Positions 18,277 through 25,817 of a stretch of 64,000 nucleotides of DNA are shown piece by piece. Where the stretch lies: positions 62,001-126,000 of the forward strand of contig NZ_AQXY01000031.1 of NCBI RefSeq assembly GCF_000376845.1. The letters are read 5' to 3'. Positions within the stretch are counted from its first letter, which is position 1, and every line of letters starts with the position of its first letter. The DNA is from Thioalkalivibrio sp. ALE14. Its GTDB lineage: Bacteria; Pseudomonadota; Gammaproteobacteria; Ectothiorhodospirales; Ectothiorhodospiraceae. The notes below the pieces were generated by a model, which had not been told where the DNA came from, made no database searches, and worked only from the letters and a program-made list of their open reading frames with translations. Made by a program: the position numbers and the translations under genes.

Positions 18277-19036
18277 GGCCAGCCTCCGGCAGGGAATCGT
18301 CCAGCCAACGTCCCACCGTGTCGATGGCATCGAAGCGCGTCAGGTCCACCTGGATCGGCGTGACCGAGACGTAGCCCTCGCGGACCGCGTGAAAATCCGT
18401 TCCGGGACCGGCGTCCTGTTCCGAACCCGCCGGTCCCACCCAGTAGATCGGGCGGCCACGCGGGTCTTCGTCGGCGATCATTGGCTCGGCCCGATGCCGA
18501 TGCCCCAGACGCGTGGCCTGCACGCCGCGGATCTCCGATCGCGGCAGGTCGGGGACATTCACGTTCAGGATCGTCGCCGCCGGCAGCGGCACCCGGTTGA
18601 TCCGGTCGAGCAGTTCGACCACCACGCTCGCCGCGGCGTCGTAGTGCTGCAGATCGGTCCCCACCAGCGACACCGCGATCGCCGGCAGTCCCAGGAAGCG
18701 CCCCTCCATTGCCGCCGCCACCGTGCCGGAATACAGGACGTCGTCGCCCATGTTGGCCCCGGAATTGATCCCGGAGATCACGACATCGGGTTCCTCCTGC
18801 AACAGCCCCGTAATGGCCAGGTGAACGCAATCCGTCGGCGTCCCATCCACCTGAACGTCACCGCCCTGGAGGTAGCGCGCCCGCAGGGGCCGCACCAGCG
18901 TCAGGCTGTTGCTGGCGCCGCTGCGATCCCGGTCCGGCGCAACCACGTGCACCTCGGCAATCCGGCGCAAGTGCGTCGCCAGGCACTGGATGCCCGGGGC
19001 GTGAATTCCATCGTCGTTGCTAACCAGAATGCGCAT
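18266..19036 (-). CDS. surE: 5'/3'-nucleotidase SurE
   Basis: This 256-residue metal-dependent phosphatase acts on nucleoside monophosphates. The N-terminal [15 protein letters not shown] carries Asp8-Asp9 of the metal site, and [22 protein letters not shown] is the second family motif with the conserved Asn. It opens the surE-pcm-yqaA-nlpD-rpoS series. The start is supported because the Rossmann-like first strand begins at residue 2. It is divergent from smrA. Confidence 0.96.
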   Translation of the reverse strand: MRILVSNDDGIHAPGIQCLATHLRRIAEVHVVAPDRDRSGASNSLTLVRPLRARYLQGGDVQVDGTPTDCVHLAITGLLQEEPDVVISGINSGANMGDDVLYSGTVAAAMEGRFLGLPAIAVSLVGTDLQHYDAAASVVVELLDRINRVPLPAATILNVNVPDLPRSEIRGVQATRLGHRHRAEPMIADEDPRGRPIYWVGPAGSEQDAGPGTDFHAVREGYVSVTPIQVDLTRFDAIDTVGRWLDDSLPEAGHGS

Positions 19037-19145
19037 GCAGGAACAGGGCCGTTGGGAGGGCTCTTAATATACTGGAAACCGTCTTGGGCGGGCTCATTGA
19101 TGCACACGATCGCGCCCGCCCCCCGAAAAGTGCGAGTATCCTGCC

Positions 19146-19709
19146 ATGAACTCCGGGGATGATCCCAACGATTTCGACGAATTCCTGCAGGCCGTCGGCA
19201 ACGTGCGACGTCTGCACAGCGATCAGGCGGATGTCCGTCCCCCGCGCCCGGCCGCCCGGGCGCGCCAGCGCGACGCCGACGAAGCGCGCGCCCACGCCGA
19301 CTGGCTCAGCGATCCGCTCGACGCCGCCGACCTGCAACCGGGCGATGAACTGCGTTTTGCGCGTCCCGGCATCAGCCAGCGGGTGTTTCGGAAACTTCGA
19401 GGTGGACACTACCGTGTGCAGGACGAGATCGACCTGCATGGCCTGTTCGCGGACGAGGCCCGCCGCGCCATCGGCCTGTTTCTCGACGATGCGCGGCGCG
19501 AAGGCGCCCTTTGCGTTCGCATCGTGCATGGCAAGGGGCTGCGTTCGCGGCAACAGGGGCCGGTCCTCAAGGGCCTGACCGACCACTGGTTGCGTCAGCG
19601 CGACGACGTCCTCGCCTTTTGTTCCGCCCGCCCGGCCGACGGCGGAACCGGAGCGGTCTATGTCCTGCTCAAACGGCCACGCAATACCACGCCCGCCCCC
19701 CGAAAATAA
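19146..19709 (+). CDS. smrA: Smr-domain protein, SmrA type
   Basis: This 187-residue protein has a C-terminal Smr domain (about residues 95-180): QDEIDLHGLFADEARRAI and VRIVHGKGLRSRQQGPVLK. Stand-alone Smr proteins nick DNA or cleave RNA, with proposed roles in mismatch repair or ribosome rescue. The N-terminal 90 residues are charged and match the variable leader of gammaproteobacterial SmrA. It is divergent from surE, with about 110 bases between the starts. Confidence 0.9.
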   Translation: MNSGDDPNDFDEFLQAVGNVRRLHSDQADVRPPRPAARARQRDADEARAHADWLSDPLDAADLQPGDELRFARPGISQRVFRKLRGGHYRVQDEIDLHGLFADEARRAIGLFLDDARREGALCVRIVHGKGLRSRQQGPVLKGLTDHWLRQRDDVLAFCSARPADGGTGAVYVLLKRPRNTTPAPRK

Positions 19710-19955
19710 CCTCCTGCATGCCATAATTAGCCGAACCAACGGCTCACTCACATCCGGCACCTGACATATTCGCAATCCGCGATGTTCAGCCCTAGACTAA
19801 ACCCACGCCTGTGAGGTGGCCTACGGAATCCGATGCCGGTTTCGGCAACTTTTCCGTGCACCCTCCCTTGCATTTGAACCATGATCGGTCCATTCTTTGT
19901 ACAGCTCTTGTATAGGTACAGGACGCAACGGAATCTGCACTGCGAGGTATTTGCC

Positions 19956-20564
19956 ATGAAGAACTGGAAGCTTGCCCCCCTGGCCCTCGGCCTGATCGCG
20001 TTCACGGCCGGCAGCGGCTACGCGAGTGCCGACACGATGCCGCAACTCAGCCAGGATGATCTGCAGGAACGCATTGCCGCCAATCGCGACGCGATCCAGA
20101 AGTTCGCCAGCACCCTGCAAGGGGAGCTGATGTCCGCCATGCAATCCGGTGGCCCGACCGAGGCGATCCAGGTGTGCAACGAGCGCGCCCCGGCCATCGC
20201 GCGTGACATCTCCGCCGAAACCGGCATCGAGATCGGCCGAACCAGCCTGAAGCTGCGCAACCAGGACAACGCCCCCGATCGCTGGGAGCGCCTTACGCTG
20301 CAGGGTTTCGAGGCCCAGCACGCAGCCGGCACGCCGGCTTCGGACCTGCCGCCGCGCTTCGGCGTGGTCGAATCCGACGACGGGGAACCCAAGTTCCGCT
20401 TCATGGCCGCCATCCCGACGGGCGGCGCCTGCCTCACCTGCCACGGTTCCCAGGTCAGCGGCGACGTGAAACATGCACTCGAACGCTTGTACCCGGACGA
20501 CCAGGCGACCGGCTTCAGCGAGGGTGACGTGCGCGGTGCCTTCACTGTAACCCAGGAAATGTGA
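19956..20564 (+). CDS. Periplasmic mono-haem DUF3365 protein
   Basis: This 202-residue protein has a signal peptide (residues 1-25, MKNWKLAPLALG..SGYASA) and one c-type haem motif CLTCH at 159-163. The remaining sequence matches DUF3365 (Tll0287-like), a haem-binding domain shared with sensor kinases that may sense redox state or small ligands, or carry electrons. The ATG at 19956 gives a proper signal sequence; the upstream open frame lacks one. It is flanked by a strong terminator at 20605, so it is transcribed alone. The following gene encodes a LOV protein, but the terminator separates them. Confidence 0.87.
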   Translation: MKNWKLAPLALGLIAFTAGSGYASADTMPQLSQDDLQERIAANRDAIQKFASTLQGELMSAMQSGGPTEAIQVCNERAPAIARDISAETGIEIGRTSLKLRNQDNAPDRWERLTLQGFEAQHAAGTPASDLPPRFGVVESDDGEPKFRFMAAIPTGGACLTCHGSQVSGDVKHALERLYPDDQATGFSEGDVRGAFTVTQEM

Positions 20565-20604
20565 CCGCCCGGGAGGCTCCGGCTTACACGCCGGGTCCGT
20601 CCCG

Positions 20605-20633
20605 AAAAGGCCGCCTCCGGGCGGCCTTTTTTG
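20605..20633 (+). terminator. Rho-independent terminator after the DUF3365 gene
   Basis: An 11-base stem AAAAGGCCGCC/GGCGGCCTTTT closes a TCCG tetraloop and runs into a T tract. It lies 41 bases after the DUF3365 stop codon. Confidence 0.9.
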
Positions 20634-20675
20634 TGTCCGGATCTTCTCCCGGGCGCCGTGCCCGATGTCCGATTT

Positions 20676-20704
20676 TTGAACACACTCGAACCGGAACATG
20701 CTAT
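20676..20704 (+). promoter_or_regulatory. Putative promoter of the LOV gene
   Basis: TTGAAC (20676-20681) and TGCTAT (20699-20704) are separated by 17 bases. Transcription would start near 20711, giving a leader of about 77 bases; this excludes the ATG at 20698 and supports the start at 20788. The assignment rests on hexamer match and position only. Confidence 0.5.
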
Positions 20705-20787
20705 TTTCGTGCCCTACAAGCGCGGTCACGGCACCCGGAATAGCCCCCCCGCGCCTTCGAGCCGCAGACCAGATCGATACCCGTTAT

Positions 20788-21219
20788 ATGACGCGAACAA
20801 TAGACGCCGAACTGCTCGCCCTGGCGGTGGATGCCTCCAATGACGGCATCGTGATCGCCGAGCGCGAAGGCGACGACAACATCCTGATCTACGTGAATCG
20901 CGCCTTCGAGGAACTGACCGGATACCGCTCCGAAGAGATCCTGTACCGCGACTGCCGCTTCCTGCAGGGCGACGACACCGACCAGGAAGTGCGCCAGGAG
21001 ATTCGCGCCGCCATCGAGGAGAACCGCCCCTGCCGCGTAACCCTGCGCAACTACCGCAAGGATGGCAGCCTGTTCTGGAACGAACTGTCGCTAACCCCGG
21101 TGTTCAACGACGAGGACCGGCTCACGTACTACATTGGCATCCAGAAGGACATCACCGACCGGGTCGAGGCCGAGCAGCGCGCCGAGCGCGCCGAACGCAA
21201 GCTCCAGAACTCCGCCTGA
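20788..21219 (+). CDS. Short LOV-type (blue-light PAS) protein
   Basis: This 143-residue cytoplasmic protein is a single PAS domain with the LOV signature. DCRFLQGDDTDQ (residues 55-66) places the photoactive cysteine at Cys56; Gln60, Asn88 (NYRKDG), Asn98 (FWNELSL) and Gln119 (IGIQKDIT) are the usual flavin contacts. The canonical GxNCRFLQ reads YRDCRFLQ, so Gly and Asn are replaced by Tyr and Asp. A C-terminal helix at 122-141 resembles a J-alpha or dimerisation helix. There is no output domain. Known LOV proteins bind FMN and form a cysteinyl adduct in blue light. The Shine-Dalgarno is weak. Confidence 0.85.
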   Translation: MTRTIDAELLALAVDASNDGIVIAEREGDDNILIYVNRAFEELTGYRSEEILYRDCRFLQGDDTDQEVRQEIRAAIEENRPCRVTLRNYRKDGSLFWNELSLTPVFNDEDRLTYYIGIQKDITDRVEAEQRAERAERKLQNSA

Positions 21220-21231
21220 CGCGCTTCCACA

Positions 21232-22308
21232 TCAAGCGGACGCGCAAGCCTCCCTGGCCTGGCAAATCGCATCCAGGATACCGGTCGCATACTCCCCCGC
21301 CGACAGTTCCAGCGTCAGCAGCAGGTCCTCGCCTTCCCAGCGCCACTCCACGACGCCCGGCACCATGCGCAGGGCGCGCCGCGCCACCTTGACATCCGCC
21401 TTCTCCAGGCCTTCCGCCAGTGCCGGCTCGCGGGCCGCGACGGCCACTTCCAGTGCCCGAACATCGCCGTCGGTCTGCATCTCGCCCTTTCCCCATAACG
21501 GCCCCGTCGGGTGGATGTCCAGACGCCGGGCGCGCGCCTCCAGCTCGGCGTCCACTTCCGGCACCGCAAACACACTGCCCGAGCCTTCCAGATTGGCCAC
21601 GTCCCCCGGGACCAGCCGGTCCCAGTCTCCACGGCGCACCCGCTCCGACAGCACCGCGTTGAAGATCGCCGAGCGCGCAGCGGAGAGCAGCAGGCTGCGC
21701 TGGTTGCGGCTGCGGGGTGGGCGTCCGCCGCCCAGCCATGCGCGGGCCTTGGCCAGATTGTCGCGGCCAAAGCGCTGGGGCCCGAAATAGTTGGGGATAC
21801 CGCCGTCGCGGATCGCCGCCAGAATCGACTCCGCGGCCGACCGGTCGCCCTCCACACCCTCGAGGCGGATCTCGAAGCGATTGCCCGCCAGGTGCCCGGT
21901 GCGGAGCTTGCGCGCGTGCCGGGCCACTTGCCGTACGCGCATCCACCCCGCCGCCGGCCCGTCGTCCTGCCGCGAATTCCAGGCCTCCGCCCGGGCCGAC
22001 CAGTCCGGCTCGGACTCCGGCGGGCACTGCACGCTGAACCATTGCCGCGTGACGGCCTGGCGATCCTTGCGCCCGGCGTAGCTAACCCGCCCGCGCCCCA
22101 CGCCTGATTCGCGGCCCAGCCAGACGGCCACGTCCTCCGAGTTCATCAGGCGTTTCTCGATCTCCAGCCAGACATGCTCGCCCTCCCCCTCCGGCAGGGT
22201 GGCCGGCAGTTCCTCGACCCGAAAATCCTCCGGCTGGCCCTTGATCGTGGCGCACAGTGGAGGCTGCCACGGATATGGGGTCGCGTTGCTCGCGGTCTCC
22301 TGGCTCAT
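21232..22308 (-). CDS. truD: tRNA pseudouridine(13) synthase TruD
   Basis: This 358-residue enzyme makes pseudouridine 13 in tRNA-Glu. The catalytic Asp82 lies in SYAGRKDRQAVTRQWF, and GNRFEIRLEG and PNYFGPQRFGRDN are family motifs. Its ATG overlaps the tsaB stop by 4 bases, so it is translationally coupled to tsaB. truD is more often found near surE or ispDF; here it ends the mrcB - TPR - yoaA - tsaB - truD series. It converges with the LOV gene 12 bases away. Confidence 0.95.
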   Translation of the reverse strand: MSQETASNATPYPWQPPLCATIKGQPEDFRVEELPATLPEGEGEHVWLEIEKRLMNSEDVAVWLGRESGVGRGRVSYAGRKDRQAVTRQWFSVQCPPESEPDWSARAEAWNSRQDDGPAAGWMRVRQVARHARKLRTGHLAGNRFEIRLEGVEGDRSAAESILAAIRDGGIPNYFGPQRFGRDNLAKARAWLGGGRPPRSRNQRSLLLSAARSAIFNAVLSERVRRGDWDRLVPGDVANLEGSGSVFAVPEVDAELEARARRLDIHPTGPLWGKGEMQTDGDVRALEVAVAAREPALAEGLEKADVKVARRALRMVPGVVEWRWEGEDLLLTLELSAGEYATGILDAICQAREACASA

Positions 22309-22988
22309 CGCGGGGCCGCCGGTTGTGCAACGTCGTCGCGTACATACACCGGCTGCGCGTCCTCGGGGGCCACGGCCTCGCCGCGCTCCCAGGCGTCCAC
22401 CGCCAGTAACGCGACCTCACGGGCATCGGGCAGTGCGTCGGCGTCCACCGCCTGCATCGAGAGCGCCAGCGCGCCCGCCAGCTCGGGGAAGGCGGCGAAT
22501 GCGGAGCCAAGGGCATACCCCTCTCCAAAAGGCCATGCGACATCGAGGGCATCGGGTGCACCGACCTGTTCGGGGGCCGCGATCACTCGCTCGCCCCGCA
22601 CCGGACAAAGGCTCCAGTAGATTTCGCCCATGCGTGCATCCAGCGCCGCGAGTACGGCCGCCGGCCGTCGCCCCTCCCGCAGGGCCTGCTGCGCCAGCGC
22701 CTGCAGCGTGGAGACCGGGACCACGGGGCGATCCAGCGCGAAGGCCATCCCCTGCGCCACGCCCAGCCCAAGGCGGACGCCCGTAAAGGCCCCGGGCCCC
22801 CGGCCCACCGCGATCCCATCGAGACTACCGCGGGGGATATCCGCTTTCCGCAGCAGCTGCTCGACCTGTCCCAGAATCAGTTCGCCATGCCGACGGGCGG
22901 CCCGCTCCCGGACCCCATGGATCTCGCCATCGATATACAGCGCGGCCGAACACTGTTCCGTTGCGGTTTCCAGTGCAATCAGGCGCAT
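22305..22988 (-). CDS. tsaB: tRNA threonylcarbamoyladenosine complex subunit TsaB
   Basis: This 227-residue ASKHA-fold protein scaffolds the TsaBCDE machinery for t6A37 in tRNA. The start MRLIALETATEQCSAALY and the segment GRGPGAFTGVRLGLGVAQGMA are typical; it lacks a catalytic site of its own, as expected. The ATG at 22988 follows GGGAG. The 287-bp foldback element ends 24 bases upstream, between this gene and yoaA, which are adjacent in many gammaproteobacteria. The in-frame extension upstream reads into that element and was rejected. Confidence 0.94.
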   Translation of the reverse strand: MRLIALETATEQCSAALYIDGEIHGVRERAARRHGELILGQVEQLLRKADIPRGSLDGIAVGRGPGAFTGVRLGLGVAQGMAFALDRPVVPVSTLQALAQQALREGRRPAAVLAALDARMGEIYWSLCPVRGERVIAAPEQVGAPDALDVAWPFGEGYALGSAFAAFPELAGALALSMQAVDADALPDAREVALLAVDAWERGEAVAPEDAQPVYVRDDVAQPAAPR

Positions 22989-23011
22989 GGTTTCGTCTCC
23001 CGGGCCTGTTG

Positions 23012-23298
23012 TAGGGAAACACTGATCCATGTACACGCTCGCGCTCGAGTCGCTTTTGCGTGCGAACAAGGCGCGGTGACCGCCGTGCAGTCATTCTGCA
23101 CAAGGGAATCGCAACGCCGTGCGCGCGCCAGTTTCGGTCGACAACGGGCGGCCGGGCCCCTTCGGCGTTGGCACCCAAGGTTCCCCGATCCTGCGTTGCG
23201 GCCCTTGCCGGTAGAACCACTACCGACTGCGCACCGCGCCTTGTCTCGGAAAACCTGGGGTGCCAACGCGAGCGTGTACATGGATCAGTGTTTCCCTA
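23012..23298. mobile_element. 287-bp foldback (MITE-like) element, copy 1
   Basis: The element is bounded by a perfect 32-base terminal inverted repeat (23012-23043 and 23267-23298) beginning TAGGGAAACACTGATCC. Inside are nested inverted repeats: AAGGCGCGGTG/CACCGCGCCTT, GCGTTGGCACCC/GGGTGCCAACGC, and small hairpins TGCAG..CTGCA and GGTAG..CTACC. No protein is encoded. If the element proper begins at GGGAAAC, the outer TA on both sides could be a 2-base target duplication. A related copy in the opposite orientation is at 60306-60618. It looks like a non-autonomous transposable element; its transposase family is not identified. Confidence 0.85.
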
Positions 23299-25252
23299 GA
23301 AATCGCAGTGCGGCGGCCGGTTCCCGCGTGCGATGGAACGGCGGCAGGCTGGCCAGGAAGCGCCGGCCGTAAGACTTCCCGGTCAGGCGCGGATCGCACA
23401 GGGCGAGGATGCCGGCATCATCGGCATCCCGAATCAGCCGTCCCGCGCCCTGCTTCAGAGCCAGCACCGCCTGCGGCAGGGTGAATTCCATAAACGGCGA
23501 ACGCCCCTCGGCCTCCAGTGCCGAGGCCCGGGCCTGCAGCACCGGGTCATTCGGCGCGGCAAACGGCAGGCGGTCAATGATCACGACGGACAGTGCCTCG
23601 CCGCGAATATCGACCCCTTCCCAGAAGCTGTGCGCCCCCAGCAACCAGGCCCTTCCCGACTCGCGAAAACGCGCCAGCAGATCACCCCGCGGCTGTTCCC
23701 CCTGCACCAGCAGCTCGCGGTCATCCGGCAGCTCGGCTCGCAGGATCGTCGCCGCCTCCTGCAGGGCCCGGTGGCTGGTAAACAGAAAGAACCCCCCACC
23801 GGGATTGTCGCGCAGCAGGGGCCAGGCCCAGGCGATGCAGGCCCGCGTGTACCCCGGATCGTTGGGATTGGGCAGTGGAGGCTGTGGATGCACCAGACAG
23901 GCCTGGTGCGGGAAGTCAAAGGGGCTGTCCAGGCGCTCGCTGGCCACGTCCGCCGGGAGCCCGAGCCGGCGCGCGGCGTGACCGAAGTCCTCACCGACGG
24001 CCAGCGTCGCCGAGGTGAAGATCCAGGCTGCCGGACGCGCCGCCCGGCGCTGCGCCAGGGGGCGCGCCGCATCCAGCGGGGTTCGGTGCAGGGTCAGGCT
24101 CTGGCTGAAGCGCTCTGCCCAGGCCACCGTGTCGGGCGTCTCCTGGCGCCATTCGCGCAGGCGTTCAAGCAGGAGGGCGCTGCGCGCGCGCAGCTGCTCC
24201 AGGCCTGGCGCCCGCGGCGCCGCCGCCTCCAGGGCATCGCCGACAAAACCCAGCGCCGCGTCCAGCCGGTCCAGCAGCGGGTCGAGGGCGCCATCCGGGT
24301 TGACCGTGTCCCAGCTCGAGCGCCCTTCCCAGGTCCGCGAGGCGTCGAGCAGCTCGGCCACGCTGGCCTCCAGTTCCGCGACCCGCTGACGGATATCGAG
24401 CATCTCCGGGGCGTGCTGCTCCTGCTCGCGCCGCGCATCGCGCGCCAGCTCCCGCAGCGCACGGGTCCCGACCGCAATCCCGAAGAACGACCCGGCGATA
24501 TCGGGCAGCTGATGCGCCTCGTCCACGATCACCGCGTCGACCTCCGGCAGGAGCTCCCCGAAGCCCTCCTCCTTCAGCGCCATGTCGGCCAGCAGCAGAT
24601 GGTGGTTGACCACCACCACGTCTGCCTCCTGCGCCCGTTTGCGTGCCTGCACCACGAAACAGTCGTTGTAGTTCGGACATTCACCGCCCAGACAGTTGTC
24701 CACGGTCGAGGTTACCTGCGGCCACAGCATCGAGTCCTCCGCGAGGATCCCGGCCTGACCCAGATCGCCGGTATCGCTGGACCGCGCGAAACGTTGCAGC
24801 GCCTCGATCACCGGCAACTGATCCCGCCGCACACCGCCACCGGTCGCCCCGCCAGCCTCCGCGGCCGCGAGTTCCAGCCGGTAGTGGCACAGGTAATTGG
24901 CCCGCCCCTTCAGCAGCGCCGCGCGCGGGCGATACCCGAGCGCCTCGCAGACCATCGGCAGGTCGCGTTCGAAGAGCTGGTCCTGCAGGGTCTTGGTCCC
25001 GGTGGAGATCAGTGCCCGGCGGCGCGACTGCAGGATCGGCACCAGATAGGCGAAGGTCTTTCCGACCCCGGTGGCCGCCTCGACCAGCAGCGCGGTGGGC
25101 GCGGTGGCCAGCGCCTCTTCCACGGCCACGGCCATGCGCTGCTGCGGCTCGCGCGGGCGAAAGCCCTCCACCGCAGTGGCAAGGTCACCGCCCGGGCTCA
25201 GGGCACGCACAGCCGCCGAGCCCGCCGCGACGGTGCTGAACGCGTCAGACAA
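23285..25252 (-). CDS. yoaA: YoaA/DinG-family ATP-dependent DNA helicase
   Basis: This roughly 655-residue superfamily 2, XPD-like iron-sulfur helicase has Walker A EAATGVGKTFAYL near the N-terminus. Cysteines for the 4Fe-4S cluster are in NYLCHYRLE and DNCLGGECPNYNDCFV, the DEAH box is VIVDEAHQLPD, and later motifs are GVDIRGEALSVVIIDRLPF and GAGRLIRD. YoaA acts in DNA repair at stalled forks. The start is uncertain: a TTG at 25252 gives MSDAFST and overlaps the previous gene by 8 bases, while the ATG at 25306 would overlap by 62. The last four residues (LGKH) and the stop lie in or at the edge of the foldback element's terminal repeat. Confidence 0.92.
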   Translation of the reverse strand: MSDAFSTVAAGSAAVRALSPGGDLATAVEGFRPREPQQRMAVAVEEALATAPTALLVEAATGVGKTFAYLVPILQSRRRALISTGTKTLQDQLFERDLPMVCEALGYRPRAALLKGRANYLCHYRLELAAAEAGGATGGGVRRDQLPVIEALQRFARSSDTGDLGQAGILAEDSMLWPQVTSTVDNCLGGECPNYNDCFVVQARKRAQEADVVVVNHHLLLADMALKEEGFGELLPEVDAVIVDEAHQLPDIAGSFFGIAVGTRALRELARDARREQEQHAPEMLDIRQRVAELEASVAELLDASRTWEGRSSWDTVNPDGALDPLLDRLDAALGFVGDALEAAAPRAPGLEQLRARSALLLERLREWRQETPDTVAWAERFSQSLTLHRTPLDAARPLAQRRAARPAAWIFTSATLAVGEDFGHAARRLGLPADVASERLDSPFDFPHQACLVHPQPPLPNPNDPGYTRACIAWAWPLLRDNPGGGFFLFTSHRALQEAATILRAELPDDRELLVQGEQPRGDLLARFRESGRAWLLGAHSFWEGVDIRGEALSVVIIDRLPFAAPNDPVLQARASALEAEGRSPFMEFTLPQAVLALKQGAGRLIRDADDAGILALCDPRLTGKSYGRRFLASLPPFHRTREPAAALRFLGKH

Positions 25253-25817
25253 TGTCGGATTCCAGGCGGCGAATCGCCTCACGGGCCTCGGCGGCACCCG
25301 CCGCATCCCCCTGGGCCTCGCGCGCCTGCAGGATCAGGCGCCAGTTCTTCAGGGCCAGCTCGCGGTCCCGGCTGCCGGCCATCTGCAGGGAACGCCCGGC
25401 CAGGCGCTCGGCCTGCTGGTACTGCCCCTGTTCCAGGCGCAGCGCAGCCATCTGGTGCCAGAGACCCGCATCCCGCGGCGCGATGCGCAGGGCCCGTTCG
25501 AGGCGCTGTTCCGCCCGCGCCGTATCCCCCGCCTGGCGGGCGGACTCCGCCTGCTGCGCCAGGTTCAGCGCAGCGGCGGGGGTCGCTTCACGTTCCGGCT
25601 CGGGTGCCCGGGAATCCGATTCCCGCGCCGGATCCTCTTCGCCGGCCCGTTCCGCGTCATCGGGCGCCTGGGTGCCGGCATCCCGGGGGGCCGGCGTCGC
25701 GCATGCAGCCAGCAACAAGGCCAGCGCTACCGCAAGCGCAGCCGGCGCGACCGAATGGCCTCGAACGCGAATCTCAATGCCGGAAAAACAGGTCTTTGCG
25801 GTACACACTTTCTTCAA
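25245..25817 (-). CDS. TPR-repeat lipoprotein
   Basis: This 190-residue exported protein has a lipobox LLAAC with Cys39, an acidic Pro/Glu-rich linker at about 42-80, and tetratricopeptide-like helices from about residue 85 (LNLAQQAESARQAGDTARAE, then LWHQMAALRLEQGQYQQAER). It starts at TTG overlapping the mrcB stop (TTGA), with GAGAGG as Shine-Dalgarno; no ATG is available in the frame. Its position directly after PBP1b suggests a role in cell-wall synthesis, perhaps as an outer-membrane partner like LpoB, but it has no LpoB signature; that link is inference. Confidence 0.82.
   Translation of the reverse strand: MKKVCTAKTCFSGIEIRVRGHSVAPAALAVALALLLAACATPAPRDAGTQAPDDAERAGEEDPARESDSRAPEPEREATPAAALNLAQQAESARQAGDTARAEQRLERALRIAPRDAGLWHQMAALRLEQGQYQQAERLAGRSLQMAGSRDRELALKNWRLILQAREAQGDAAGAAEAREAIRRLESDIV

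Noticed and set aside
19895-19921. Repeated TTGTA motifs before the DUF3365 gene as a regulator site
   Set aside because: The spacing fits no known promoter or operator pattern clearly, and the match is too weak to call.
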